Shown: one piece after another, positions 21,415-33,192 of the stretch
Position numbering within the stretch: the first letter of the stretch is position 1
Layout of the letters: each line of letters starts with the position of its first letter
NCBI GenBank assembly: GCA_001792895.1
Contig: MARA01000012.1
Span: 930,001-994,000 of the forward strand
DNA from: Lentinus brumalis
Taxonomy: Eukaryota; Basidiomycota; Agaricomycetes; Polyporales; Polyporaceae
Length of the DNA stretch: 64,000 bases
Reading direction: 5' to 3'
Made by a program: the position numbers and the translations under genes
The notes under the pieces: generated by a model
Told to the model about the DNA's origin: nothing
Databases searched by the model: none
What the model saw: the letters and a program-made list of their open reading frames with translations, nothing else

Positions 21415-24234
21415 CTATTTGCGTGAAGCAGCACCCCGCCCGCGACCGCGTCCTCTCGCAGTGCGTGAGAACTGACCGACACGCGTACCGGATGCTACGG
21501 TCTTCGCTTGGCGTCCGCTTGGTCTAGGAGCTGGCACTGGCTCTTCTGCCTTGCTGCGACTCTGCTGCTCCTGAATGCGCTGGCTGCGGCGTAGGGTGGA
21601 CGGGTCAGGAGGTTGGCGATGGGACGTTTTCGGCTGGATCGCCCGGGTACGTTTTGGTCTTGGAGCAGAATCTGCGCCCGTAGCGGGTGGGGTCGTCCGT
21701 TTCGCCGCACGACCCGCAGCAGCCGGCTGGCGAGCATCGGACCCTGGATTGGTAGGAATCTGGGGAGGGGGACGCTCGCGGACAGAAGATGGATCCCGTG
21801 GGTGTACCGTAGTAGGAGAATGCTCCACGGACCCGCCAGTGGACTGGTGGGCCTCTGTCGAGGTCTCGTCTGAGTCGTCGGAGTCGGAGTCGGAGTCGGA
21901 AGAGACTGTTTCCTGCGGCTGGTTCCTTTCGAGTCTATGAGCGACGCGACCGTGGCGGTCGAGAGCTTGCGTGTTCAAAAAGTGGGACCAGAATGCATCC
22001 ACGTGGTCCGGCGTCCATTTGCCCTTCTCCGCTCCGCGCCGTGGAGAGCAGTAGTCCATGATGGTGTCCAGCCATGCCTTCATCGCTGAACAATCGAATA
22101 CGATGTCCCTGGTGTAGCGACGGTTGTAGGCGTTGGACGCTTTCGCATCGCCACCTACTGCGACACCACGATGGACGGTAGAAAACTCGAAGAATCTTGT
22201 GTACGTCTCAGAGAGTTCACGATCGGAGACATTGTGGGGTAACCACAGAAGGGCGCAATATAGGACCACATAGAGGAGAGACTCCATGTCGTCCTCTATC
22301 GTTTGTCGCTCACTTCCGTGGACATCGCTGAGCATCTTGATCGACATGAATTCCCACGTGCCCTGAAAGCCCTCAATGAATATCGTGGATGCAGGAGAGT
22401 AACAACCGCGCACGTACCGCACGTCCAGGTTTGAGAGCAAGACCGGCATTGTCGACATGCGAGGATGTTTCCCAATCGATGAGATATCCTTTCCTCCTCG
22501 AATTGGGTTCAGACCCTCGTTCGCGCGCCAATATGACGTTTCCAGCACTTATATCTCGGTGTACACGAGAGTCCTTCCTCAATGCATCCACCATCGCTAT
22601 ATGAGAGGTTGAGGTCAGTACCCTCGCCACGGGTAGACAGTCACCACTCACCGATGAACACATCGTACGTCGCATGGAGGAGCTCATCGGCACCTTGAAA
22701 GAACCTGAGATCATAACCGACAGGACCCAGGACCAGGCGATAATGTCGGCGCCGAGTGACACGCGCTGCCTTGTCCCCGACTCGACATACCCAAACTTGC
22801 GATGTGTACTCATCCGTCTTTGTGCCTTGATACTCGGTGCCTTGAGATTCTCCGTGAGCCATCCGAACCACAAGGTCACTCTCATGAATGACTTACGGCA
22901 GGTTGCATGCGTCGCAGCGAGTACGTCTCCGTGAGCGACCAGAAATGGCACATTGCGAACGTCGGCGTCGTTCAAGTAACGCAGCGTGTCGCCTTCCAGC
23001 TCCTCCAGGGAGCGAGAGCGCCAGGTGTCCTTCAGGAAGACTACTGTTCGACAGGTGAGATCGACAGCCCAGTAACCTCTGGTGCCGCGGCCAGCAAGCG
23101 AGAATGCCGACATTACGGGACGAGAGATCAGGAATCGACGATGGCGTAGAGTTTCTCCTTCGGCAGGGACATGTACGATCATGACTTTTCCTGGCTCGTA
23201 GTGTTGTGCGATTGCCCTTGCCAACGCTTCGCCGATGAGGCCAAGCTGCAAGCTTGTCTCTTCCTCCACGAGGGTTCGGAAGAGAACCTCATGTTCGGGG
23301 AGTGCGCGGTCCACGGTCGTGTCGTGTCCTCGAGAGATAACAGACGCCTGGGAAAACCGCCACAGAAACTCGCAAAGGAGATCCGGACGTTCGTGAATGT
23401 CGAAGGACTCTGATACAATGCATCCCGATCGGTCCCACCGGAAAAAGCGAGCGCAAGGGCCAGCCAAGGAGACCGTGAAGAAGAATATACGAAATTGGCG
23501 GGTGAATACTTCTTGGACGTACGCGATATGCTGGCCAAGTGCCTTGCCACCCTCCAACACGTGGAGGGAGACATCATCTTCGGGATCATAATCCTGTCCG
23601 AGATGATGAGCGGCTCGAGCAACGGGGCTTGCAGTGGGGGCTGGATCGTGGTAGAAGTCGTGCCTGGGGTCAGGCTGAACCTGCAAGAAGAACTCTGCAA
23701 AGCCTAGCTCGACTCGAGAGGTATAATCCGCCCCCAATGCTTCCTCGGCATGCTCCTGCACGAAGCAGCATATGTGGGGTTTCATGTGGCCCAGCCGGCG
23801 GGGATGCGCACTGCGGGAGGCAACGTCCTCAAACACGAAACCAGGACACCTCGACTGTTTGGAGGACATCTTGTTCAAAGCCGCAATCTTGGGAGGACGT
23901 TACAACCAGATAGCGTATATGCATGTGGTGAACTCACCAAAGGTCTATAGATGTCCGCCGAAGACTCCCCGCGCGTTGGTACTGCACTGAACGCCGCCTC
24001 GCTCGACAGCATACCCCCTCTCCCTCCATGTCCACTTTCCGGCAAGAACTCGTCCAGGAAGTCCTGTACCGGCATCGGACCCAAGGTGAACTGACGGGAT
24101 TCAGCGAGATGTTTCAGGTTGCGAGCCAGAGCACCATTTGCATCGAGCCCAACAGTATTGCCAAGCATATCCTGTGGCATCGGAGCATTATAGACACATC
24201 CCGTGGTATGAGGAGTAGCAGAGGAGGCCGCCAT
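21415..24234 (-). CDS. FunK1-type protein kinase A
   Basis: Roughly 850 aa, at least five exons, starting at 24234 (MAASSATPH). The N-terminal part has FTLGPMPVQDFLDEFLPE, then an N-lobe-like region with LKDTWR. The catalytic loop is VHRDISAGNVIL and the metal-binding loop is GYLIDWE in place of DFG, the signature of fungal FunK1 kinases. Next is GTWEFMSIKML, then DDMESLLYVVLYCALLWLP, both common in the family. The C-terminal ~170 aa are disordered: a Ser/Asp run (SDSDSDSDDSDE), Pro-rich sequence, and a basic RGRGRGRG end. It is expected to phosphorylate proteins, and no FunK1 substrate is firmly known to me. It shares order and splice positions with the gene upstream, so the two are a tandem pair. 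The exon around 22640-22900 is the least certain. Confidence 0.85.
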
Positions 24235-25128
24235 GGCTGCCACATGCGAAGTGCTGGCGGTGGCTCGAGAACACGGTCCTAAACAAAGAACGCCCGTGTT
24301 CGCTGACTCGGCCCACACCGGTCCGTTTCGCCGGTACTTAGCCTGACTCACGTACATACTTTACCACATACCAGTCTTCGTTAGGCACGATGGTGCTCGC
24401 TCCGAAGGCGCATGTAAGTACTAGTACAATCCTTGTACGCGTGGTCCGAGTCGACTCGGTGTGGGTAGAAGCAGGTTGGAAACATACCTTGAGAAAAGTC
24501 TAGAACACTACGCCAGACTACGCCCAAATGACTGCGCGCTAGAGCGCCCTTGCGAAGCGCCCATGTTGGTCTCTGGCCCACCGAAATTGGAACCGCCATA
24601 TCTTGCGTAGATGGCCTTCGTTCGACTCCAAACATTCCAGGCAGGTAAAATGAGGCGTGAATCATACATGTGTGCAGTTGGGATAGGGGTCGTATAGCAC
24701 GGAATACAGCATTTGCACAGATCCTGGTTTTGGTGCCTTTTGTCCCGCGCGAGTGCACTCCGAGTCCGCCCTACTGGGTATGCTCGCTTCGCTCGCAACT
24801 AGTAAGTACAGGGCCCTGGGATGTCGATGAGGCTGGGTCCTAGGCCATGGAGTCGTACGCAAGTTCGTATAGACGCGACAGCCTCATGTCATGAGGCTAC
24901 AAGTTAGGGGGACAGTCCGCGTGGCGAAACAATTACTAGTAGAGCCAAAACGCGAATTGGATCTGGTTCAAAGGTATGATGACCATGTGGCAAGCTCCCA
25001 ATATCGGAGTAGGCGGACTCCTGGCGGAGACTTCAAGCTCTCCGCGAGGTCGGGAAGTCAGCCTGGAGGCGCATGAGATGTGATGCCTTAGCCTAGTGAT
25101 CAGTGACAGATCATTATACGCAGCAGTA
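24235..25128. other. Intergenic between the two FunK1 kinases
   Basis: Nearly 900 bp between the end of kinase B and the start of kinase A, both on the minus strand. It presumably holds kinase A's promoter. No gene or clear repeat was seen. Confidence 0.45.
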
Positions 25129-28100
25129 TCACGCACCTTCACCATACTCCTGCGATGGCTCGGCGCGGGAGGCGATAGACTCACCATGTTCCCAGCGGCC
25201 GGTTGAGCGACCGTGAGCCACACGGGGTGATGCACCGGTGGCGGGAGGTGTAACATCAGCGTGGATTGCTGGCGGCATGGTCGCAGCAGTGAGAGCCCAC
25301 GAGGATGAGATTGGAAAGGAGGAAGCCACGGGGATAATCGGCAGGGGAAAAGTGAATTCAAAGGGTGGTCTGCAAGGGACGTCGACAACAACTCGATGAG
25401 CAGCGTAACAAACATAAGGACTCAAGTTGTACTCACCGACTGGAATCAGGTCTACTGTCGTGACTGGCTTCCGAGCCTCCGTAGTCGCTCACAGTCGTCG
25501 GAGGAATGGAAACGGGCAGTGTTCCTACGGTCGATAGGTTGAGGTGATCTGTACTCAGGGGTGCGGTCGACGCTATCTGGAAGGCAAGTGTGACTCTACG
25601 AGCTTTCCGAGGAGGTTGTCCTGCGGTTGCGGCGTCTTTCTCATCTTCTGAGTCGTCACGTTTGCGAATGTCACCAGCACGGACAGTGGCGCCGTAGGGG
25701 TAAGGCGCAGGTAGTGGCATACCCCGAATGACTCGAGACGCACGCTGTTCCACCTTCTTCTCGTCCCTCGGGCCCAGCAGCAACTTGATGTTGAAGCATC
25801 TATCGGCTTTATGCAGACGATGTCGATTGGTATCCAGGAATGTGCGCCAAAAGTCCTCGAGAATGTCCGGAGTCCACTGACCGTCCTCGCCGGACGAATG
25901 ATAGTCCATCACGGTATTTAGCCAGTCGGTCATCGAGCCGCACTCCCACTCAATATCCTCGGTGTACGTCCGATTGCTGCGGTTCTTGGACTTGCCATCT
26001 CCACCCTCGACCCGGCCACCTCGGATGTGATTTTCATCGAACATCCTTTGGAAGCAGCTGGCGGGATCTGCACCAATGTGGGGCAGATACAACAAGGCGC
26101 AGTACAGGACGACATAGAGAATTGACTCCATATCGTGCTGTATGGTGTGGTTTCGAATTTGGGAGGTCTTTCGCTCGAGGGTGTCGATGGACTGAAATTG
26201 CCATGTAGCCTAACGGGCGTTCTGTCAGTGTTATCCTCGCGACTCCCGACACTTAGACGTCAGCGTACCGAAACCTCATAGTCATCAAGCAGCTTGGAAT
26301 CCTTGCGTTCACGAGACAAGTCCCAGTCGCAGAGGTATCCTTTCCTGGAACGTCCCTCGGCTTGGGGGACACCAGACTCAGGCTCTCGACAAAGGATGAT
26401 GTTGCTTGGGCTGACATCTCGGTGGATGTAGTCAACACGTTCCGCGGCTCGCAACGCTGTCAAAGGCACAAGTGTACACTCAGATCAGCTACTGCCTCTT
26501 CAGCTGAGTACGACCGGGCTCACCTTGGAACGCGTCGTAGGTGGCTTCAAGCAGTTCCCGACTGCCTTGTAATCGGATCAAAGGGTATCCCACCACCAAT
26601 AAACTCAACCGATAGTGCGTATGTGTCAACATTACGACACCGTCTCTGCAGCAATTCCATACTGCCTTGAAGTAGTTCTGAGTCTTTGTCGACTGCAGGA
26701 CCGGTCTCGTAACTAGCAGGGATTGAATTGATGAGCGGCAACTAAGTATAACACGCATGCTCGGCTCACCTTGTACCCCATCAGCATCAATCACGCTATG
26801 AAACGAGAATATGTCTTCGTGCAAGTTGACGTCGGGTATGTTGGGTACGTCCGCTTCCTTGAGCGCATCCAGTACCTCCCCTTCCTTCCTGTCAAACTCC
26901 CGAGTGTTGTAACGCCAAGTATCCTTGAGGAAGACTGTACGCCCGACAAATCTCCGTGCATCTGCGTCCCATGAGCAGTCCACCGCCCAATATGAGCGAG
27001 TGCAGCGACCAAACATCGTCAACGGAGATATGAGTGGCTGTGAGACCAGCAGCTTCCTCGGTCTCTCCGCTGTCGAGAGTCCCGCAGTCGTCAGGAGAAT
27101 GGACGAGACACCTCCCGGTTTGTAATGGAGGGTAAGCTCGCTTTCCACAGCTTCGTCGTGGTTATCAGCACCGGGTGGGATACTGAGCTGGGACTCGACA
27201 TGTGCTCTGATGGTATCTCGGAACAGTTCCTCCTCCTCCTTGGTCGCGACACCTAAGCTCAGATCATAGCCCTGCTCCTCATCTGACATCTGCGAGAAGT
27301 ACCAGAAGAACTGGCAGAGGTACTCCGGATGCTTGTGAAGATTGAACGCCGCGGTCACGACGGCTCCCGCGCGATCCCAACGGATGAGCCGGGCATAGCA
27401 GCCGGCAAGGGAGACGGAGTAACAGCAATGGCGGTACTGCCTGGCACACACCTCGGAGGCGTAGGCAATGTTCTGACCCAGAGCTTTCGTCGCGATCTCC
27501 AGGATCTTCTCGTTCTTGATGTGGTCGAGTACAAAATGATGCTGAGCGCGAGAGGCACGCCGCTTCTTGGACGAAGTGGAAGCTGAGGGGGGATCCTTGA
27601 AGAAGTCTATCTCTGCCTTGACTTCGATGAACGTCGCAATAAGACCGACATGCGTAGCGGCATCTTGGGAGTCGGCCGCATCGAGGGCATGCAGATGCTT
27701 GTCTGCGTAGACAGACACATCAGGCTTGATAGATCCCACCGTTCCGTTGGACTTGTCAGACCTCTCGGATGTATCCCGGAAGGCAAAACCGGGACATCGC
27801 GAGGGATGGCCAACGTTCGTGGTGTCGGCTTTGCGTTCGTTCAGAGCCTCCAGCTTGAACCGCTGATGTCAACGCAGATTACATCATGTACTAAAGGGCA
27901 CTCACGAGAGGGGCATATATGTCTTTCTCCGCCAACTTCTTCTTTCCTTTCTCATCCGGCTCGAGGACATCCGGCGCGTCGGTCTGCTGGGAGTTCGTGT
28001 TCTCGTTGGCTTCCCCATCATCATCCTTTCTGTCCTTTCCCTTTCCCTTTCCTCGTTTCCCCTTCGCCTTCGGACGCGGAAGAGCAGAGAACGCTCCCTT

Positions 28101-28398
28101 AGGGTCCGGCATGCCTGTCAATGTATGACCTTCGGCGAGGAATTGCTTGATGAACTCATCCGGAGGCATAGGACCGAGGATGAACCGCCGCCCCTCGTCC
28201 GCTAACCTAGCGTATCGGGCTTGTGATCGCTTGTCAAAGAGGCCAAAAATCCCCGCGCTGTTCTCTGTAAAGACGGCTGGTGTCTGGGCAATAGGGAAGA
28301 TGGCAGTACTGCTGGCAGTGCCTCGATCGCCAGGCATCTGCCAGATTGTCAGCGTGCATCCTACACGTCATGAGTATTCTGCGTACCGTGTGCGACAT
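25129..28398 (-). CDS. FunK1-type protein kinase B
   Basis: Roughly 900 aa. A 12-nt first exon at 28398-28387 (MSHT) splices to MPGDRG at 28337. The FILGPMPPDEFIKQFLAEG segment is followed by a Lys/Gly-rich low-complexity stretch (near 28020-28090). The large central exon has FLKDTWRYN. The catalytic part reads YIHRDVSPSNIIL, then GYLCDWD, TWQFQSIDTL and DMESILYVVLYCALLYLP. A last exon at 25129-25378, joined by a GTGAGT donor and TTGCAG acceptor, keeps the frame open and adds a Pro/Ser/Ala-rich tail. Without it the protein would end at 25433. The family, domain order and the intron after the DIY.PL segment match kinase A. Confidence 0.85.
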
Positions 28399-29059
28399 TG
28401 CATGAAGGACGCTCCTAGTGCACTTAGGGCCTGGTGGTGCGAGAGGGCGAGACGAATATGGCTAGCTGTGACGATGGGAATTGTGATGCAACGCTCTCAC
28501 GGAAAGGGACTTCGACGCCTGTCGTCCGTGCGATATTCCCAGGATTGCCTCCTGGCGGCACGCGTCGCATAATAATTGAACTCACCAAGTCGTCGTGAGA
28601 GTCTGGCGGACATGCCTGCCGCTGGCCACGGACCGGCGGGAGGTGGTATCTGCAGGGCGATACACTGACATCCGCAGGTGTATACATTTTGGAACGTGGG
28701 CAGATCAACGCGGCAAAGGGTATACAAGTTAGGGTGACCACACCTTCTCGGCGTTCACGACCTCTCGGAGCAGGAGGGAAGCGTGCGCACGAGCTTCGTT
28801 TGGAGGGCTCAACTCAGCCCGCGATCTGTCGAACCTGTCGCCGTAACAGGGATGCCTGACATATCGTCTTCGGCGCGCGTATTCATAGTGGCAGACTCAC
28901 CTGAAGCCTACCGAAGAGCCGTTTTGGCCCTCCTATCGTACAGCACCCCGATATGTGGAAGGGAGCGGAGGAAAAACAGTACATGTACCACACAGCCTTT
29001 ACACGTTGTTCACCAACACCTCAGCACCCAGCACGTTGAGAGATCCTAATAGCCTATCC
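28399..29059. other. Intergenic upstream of FunK1 kinase B
   Basis: About 660 bp between the kinase B start and the 3' end of the decayed F-box/LRR-like gene. Only short frames are present, and nothing was recognised. Confidence 0.4.
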
Positions 29060-30420
29060 GGCACCGGGAGCTCGATGAGCGGAGATTCTCTCAGGCAGCT
29101 GCATGCGCATCGAACGAGAGGTCCACAAGCTCGATATCCGTGAGACTCCTGCAGGATGACCTACAACGGGCCGCGGCGTCTCGAGATCCTGGAGCACCAG
29201 CCATCGTCTCCCGGCGCATGCTGACCAAGCGCAACGCGCGGAGATTATTCGCGAAATGGAAGATGTGGGGCCCCGGCACATGATGGATGCCCGACACGAC
29301 GAGTATCTCCGTCTCGGCCAATTTGAAGTTCAAGGGTAACACCGAGAGCACCTCGACAATCCCTCCGAAGATGGCAACATGAAGCTGAAGACAGGGTCTC
29401 CGAGGATGCTAATGAATGAATGTTAGCAGTGGAGGTGAGCAAGGTCCCGGTCAGCGAAGGGCGTCGCTCACTCAAACTTGTGAAGATTGGCCAGCCCTGC
29501 AAGGCGGCTGCAGTCTTCGGGTAGCACGGCGTAGTCTGGGTGACCGAGTTCGGTGGGTTGTTTCGTGGTATCAATCCTGTACCGGCAGGCAAGATAGAAG
29601 GACCGCGACACTGGGGGAGGAAGGGAGACGCGCGTGCGTGTCGATAATGAAGGGAGGGACACGTTCAATGCAGGATCGTCGTTGGGAACAGCAGGTCAGT
29701 CGAGGTCGGACAGGTCCAAGTACAGCACTTCGAGACGTGGGCATTGCTTGAGGATCTCTAAGATGTGTCTTTGGCTCGGATCATGCATCTACGGAGCCCT
29801 CGACTCGAGCACCGACAACCCCCTGTAAACCTGTGATTCCCAGTAAGACAAATCGGGTGCAGACGTCAAGAGCGGAGTGCGGGAGTGGATGCGAGGTACT
29901 CCCTCGAGCCGAGGAACAGGGTGTGGTAGTGCGTGAGATCGTTGACGACGAGCCTGGCAGCCTGGGAGGCCACCGTCACATCGCTGGACGTGAGATAGTC
30001 CTCGGAAGAGATGCGAGAAACTTGCGCACTCGCGTTGTAGAAGCATCGAAAGTGAGCGGCGACGTCTAGGATGGCATCGACCGATGTGTCCAGCCTCGCC
30101 AGGCTGTCGTCGATGACTCCGCGCAACTCGCCAGATGATATGCGGGAGAGGTCAAGTCGGCGAAGGGTTTTCCAGCCTGATCGTGCCGTCCGTGGACGGG
30201 TCGACCGAAGTCAGGTCAATGTGCGCCGCGCGCATCTTTGCGGACTGGAATTGACGGCTTGAGTTACACGGATCATGCGTGGTAGCTGAGGTGGTTGACT
30301 CACTCGAAGCCGATGTGGATAAGATGCGATACGCTACAGACGTGATTGTCAGCCTCGAAGATGACAGCAAGCAGATATCGCAACACTTGCCCAGGTTTAC
30401 AGGAGAACTTGGGCGCGAGT
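29060..30420 (-). pseudogene. Decayed F-box/LRR-like gene, copy 1
   Basis: Reading the minus strand in changing frames gives a plausible leucine-rich-repeat-type protein. It begins near LRRLDLSRISSGELRGVIDD (about 30150). Then comes YRGLSVLESRAP, which is followed by a stop. DPSQRHILEILKQCPRLEVL follows in the same region. Next is DYAVLPEDCSRLAGL (29500-29560), then a stop and frame change, ILVVSGIHHVPGPHIFHF, and LRALRLVSM. Several of these segments match the fragment on the other strand at 46-47 kb. Stops inside conserved segments cannot all be removed by introns, so it is called a pseudogene. No F-box itself is clearly visible, and the class assignment rests on resemblance to fungal F-box/LRR proteins. 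Confidence 0.55.
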
Positions 30421-30429
30421 GGCGCACTG

Positions 30430-31557
30430 ATTCGTCCTCATTGTCATGTACATGTGAGACACGTGGCGATTTCGCATTCCGCCAAGAAGAATCCGGCCCT
30501 AATACATACTAGTTTGGCACCCGTGGCTTTGCCACTGAGTATACGCCTTCGGCTCAACGCGTCGTATGCGCGTCGTAGGGCTTCGCCTGCGGCTCAGCCC
30601 GCTCAGTTTTATATGTATAGTGCACAGTTGCCTTTAACTCATAACTTGATTGTGGTCTTATTTTTTGGAGGCTATTGAGAGTACTTATCAAATTGGGGCC
30701 TGTGCCCGTGGCCATGCTTGAAGGAGGCTCAGGTGGAAGAGTACTGGAGGACCTCCAAATCAACGCATGAGCTATGTACTCATTTAATCGATTTCCTGTG
30801 CCGTCCTGGGCCCGTTCAGTTCAGCGTGGAGCTCGGTGGTGGGACGGATATCAATAAGTAAGCACTGATACCTGCGTGAACTTAGTATGTGAGGTAAGTA
30901 CTACGCACTCATTTGCTATAATTTTGAGCATGGTGCCCGTGCCCGTGCCCGTGCCCATGGCTCATTCTATGCCCGTTCATTTTTTCAGCAGGGCCTGTTC
31001 ATGTTGCCCATAAAGTGCTCGACAATGCGATTGCGCCTCGCGGAACTCGGCGCGAGACAGTCAGGATTGGGAGGCCTCGCAGGCTCGGCCCGACACCCAG
31101 GGCGCCTCGCAAGCTCGGCACAGACCCTTTGCCGCTCGCAAGCTCGGCGGCGCACATGGGAGCCACGCGGCCAACGTGGCGTCCATGTGAGAGCCACGGG
31201 CTCGGCTAACCCCCACGTCCCATTCTTTTTAGAAATGAAGTCACCGTTGTAAGTAAATGGTGGCCCTAGTGTCCGCAGTACCAGTCGCGATATCTGTCCA
31301 TTGAATGAGGAACACAAACGCGGGTCGCTAGGTAGACTGTCACTTACTGTGCACGATTCCTCCGGAGAATGATGTCCATCTCATGCGACCAAAACGTTGT
31401 CCATTCCGAGTCCCAGGTTCCAATAGCACAGCAACAGCAAGACCACATCATACAATGGATGTGAGCAGCAAGACCCAGAGGAAAGCCAACCATAGAGCCC
31501 AGATACAGCAGGAATACTCAACTCATCCAACAGCGTTGGTGGACGCTCGACGTGCGC
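30430..31557. other. Repeat-rich non-coding stretch
   Basis: No gene is supportable. It has a GCCCGT hexamer run near 30933-30957, three spaced copies of a CTCGCA(A/G)GCTCGGC-like unit between about 31075 and 31155, the self-complementary stretch CTCGCGGAACTCGGCGCGAG near 31035, and CTTCGGCTC / CTGCGGCTC motifs around 30545-30600. An AT-rich segment (30600-30680) lies between the GC-rich blocks. It may be remains of a transposable element, but I identified neither terminal repeats nor coding remains. Confidence 0.35.
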
Positions 31558-32279
31558 CTACCCGCCCATGCCGCCCTCGCACCCGCCCTCAGCGGGGTCC
31601 TCGTCGCGGTCTCCGTTTCGCATGCACTCCGCAGCGACGCGGTCCCGCCGCCGCTTCTCCATGATGATGAACGTGAGCACAATAATGTCGATGTCCAGCA
31701 TCGTCGGCTCGATATGAAGGCACCACTTTCGCTCTCCCTGGAAGAAGCCCTCCTTGACGAGCTCCTGGCCGAACCGCGCGACCTTCTGACCCGACTTGAG
31801 CTGCGAGAGCTGTGCACGGGAGCATGTCAGCAACGACGCGGGTCAGAGAGAGAAGAGAGAGAGAAGGCTGACGTACGACATGCCCGCTGCCCTTCTCCGG
31901 CTTCCACTTGTACTCCTCGTCGTCGTTGCCCAGGAAGTAGCGCGTCCTTCGCGCCCCACATATGCGTCAGCCCAGGAGGCAAAAAAGGGGGTACTCACGG
32001 AGTGAAGTGCTTCCCGAGCTTGTACAGCAGCTCGCGCACCTGCAGCACCTGCATCATCCCGTCCAGCACGCTGGTCCGCACGACAGGATGGGCGCCGAAC
32101 CGCTTCCACTCGACGTCCGCAACGAAGCTGTCGTCCTCCGACTCGGCCGGGCGCCGGATGTGCAGGACGGCGGGCGCGAGCCGGTGCGTCTTCGTCGTCG
32201 TGACTTTGTAGTGCGCGACGCCGTTCGTGGACACAAGCGTCGTCCGCTCCGGGTCGTTCGGGACCAGGTAGAGACGCAT
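31558..32279 (-). CDS. DUF6593-type protein
   Basis: About 195 aa in three exons, with the last coding exon at about 31818-31558. The start MRLYLVPNDPERTTLV, then HYKVTTTK, ADVEWKRF, the middle exon TRYFLGNDDEEYKWKP and the C-terminal WCLHIEPTMLDIDIIVLTFI fit the small basidiomycete proteins grouped under DUF6593. That sheet-rich fold has unknown function. A longer open frame upstream (to 32438) is basic, low-complexity and unlike the family, so I chose the inner ATG at 32279. The C-terminal tail after the hydrophobic strand is Arg- and then Gly/Asp/Glu-rich. Nothing about the neighbours suggests a role. Confidence 0.75.
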
Positions 32280-32434
32280 CGCGGGGGCTGCGCGGGTTTC
32301 TCGGACACGGAGGAGAGGAGGGGCGAGAACCGGGCGTTCTTCGAACGACACAGGACGCGGGAGGCTTTCATGTGCTCGCGCGACGTGTGGTCCGCGGCGG
32401 TCTGGAGCCTTGAAGACGTCGATAGGGACGCTGG

Positions 32435-32525
32435 GCATTGCGAATCGGGCTGAGCAGCGTCGGTCTGGACGCGGCGGGCAGCAGGTCGACCTTCATCCCG
32501 GCGGTGGTGGAGACAGGTCCAGCTC
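32435..32525 (+). repeat. 91-bp direct repeat, copy 1
   Basis: Matches 32624-32714 at about nine in ten positions with no gap in the core. It begins GCATTGCGAA and ends AGGTCCAGCTC. Looser similarity continues for a few dozen bases downstream. It lies just upstream of the DUF6593 gene's chosen start (that gene reads the opposite way). Confidence 0.85.
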
Positions 32526-32623
32526 GAGAAATGCGTGCATAGCAAATGCAGGAGAGGTTAAGCTGTCAGGACAGCCCATTTCACAGACTCGGAGCAACAG
32601 AGTGAAGTCGTAGGTGCGGTGCG

Positions 32624-32714
32624 GCATTGCGATTGGGGCTGAGCAGCGTCGGTCTGGGCGCGGCGGGCAGCAGATCGATCTTCATCCCGGCGATGGTGAA
32701 GACAGGTCCAGCTC
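32624..32714 (+). repeat. 91-bp direct repeat, copy 2
   Basis: Second copy, starting 189 bp after the first. In the same plus-strand frame both copies read AEQRRSGRGGQQ followed by DLHPG or a close variant, but the frames are short and resemble no family, so I treat it as non-coding duplication. The rest of 32715-33192 shows nothing else. Confidence 0.85.
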
Positions 32715-33192
32715 AGCGGATGCAGAACAGGTCATGCTGCCAGGGTCGGTAACAGTTCACAGGGAGAGAGGATGGAATGGACGAACTTGTCTTCCCTAGG
32801 CAGACGTTAGTGGACGAGGACAAGTTATCGCGAACCGAGAAGCGCCCGTATGTGTGGCCGTGATCTCCTCATACGGGACCTGATATAGCTACCCTCGAGG
32901 ACAGATGTAAATTGCACAGACGGATGAGATAGTACGTGCGTGGGCTACATAATGATACTAGCTACTATTACTGATACTGCAAAAAGGGACAACAACAAAG
33001 CTTCAACGCAAGATGCAACCACATACAACACGCAGTCCCGGGCAAACACACATTGACCATCCTGCCACCAAGCCCTGGTCCGCGGGTGGATTATCACCCG
33101 AGTCCTTGTTGCGCCCTCGAAATAACCTAGTGTACAACGGCCACACGAACGCCGTTCCGAAACCGAGACGCGCCATCGAGCACCGAGATGAC

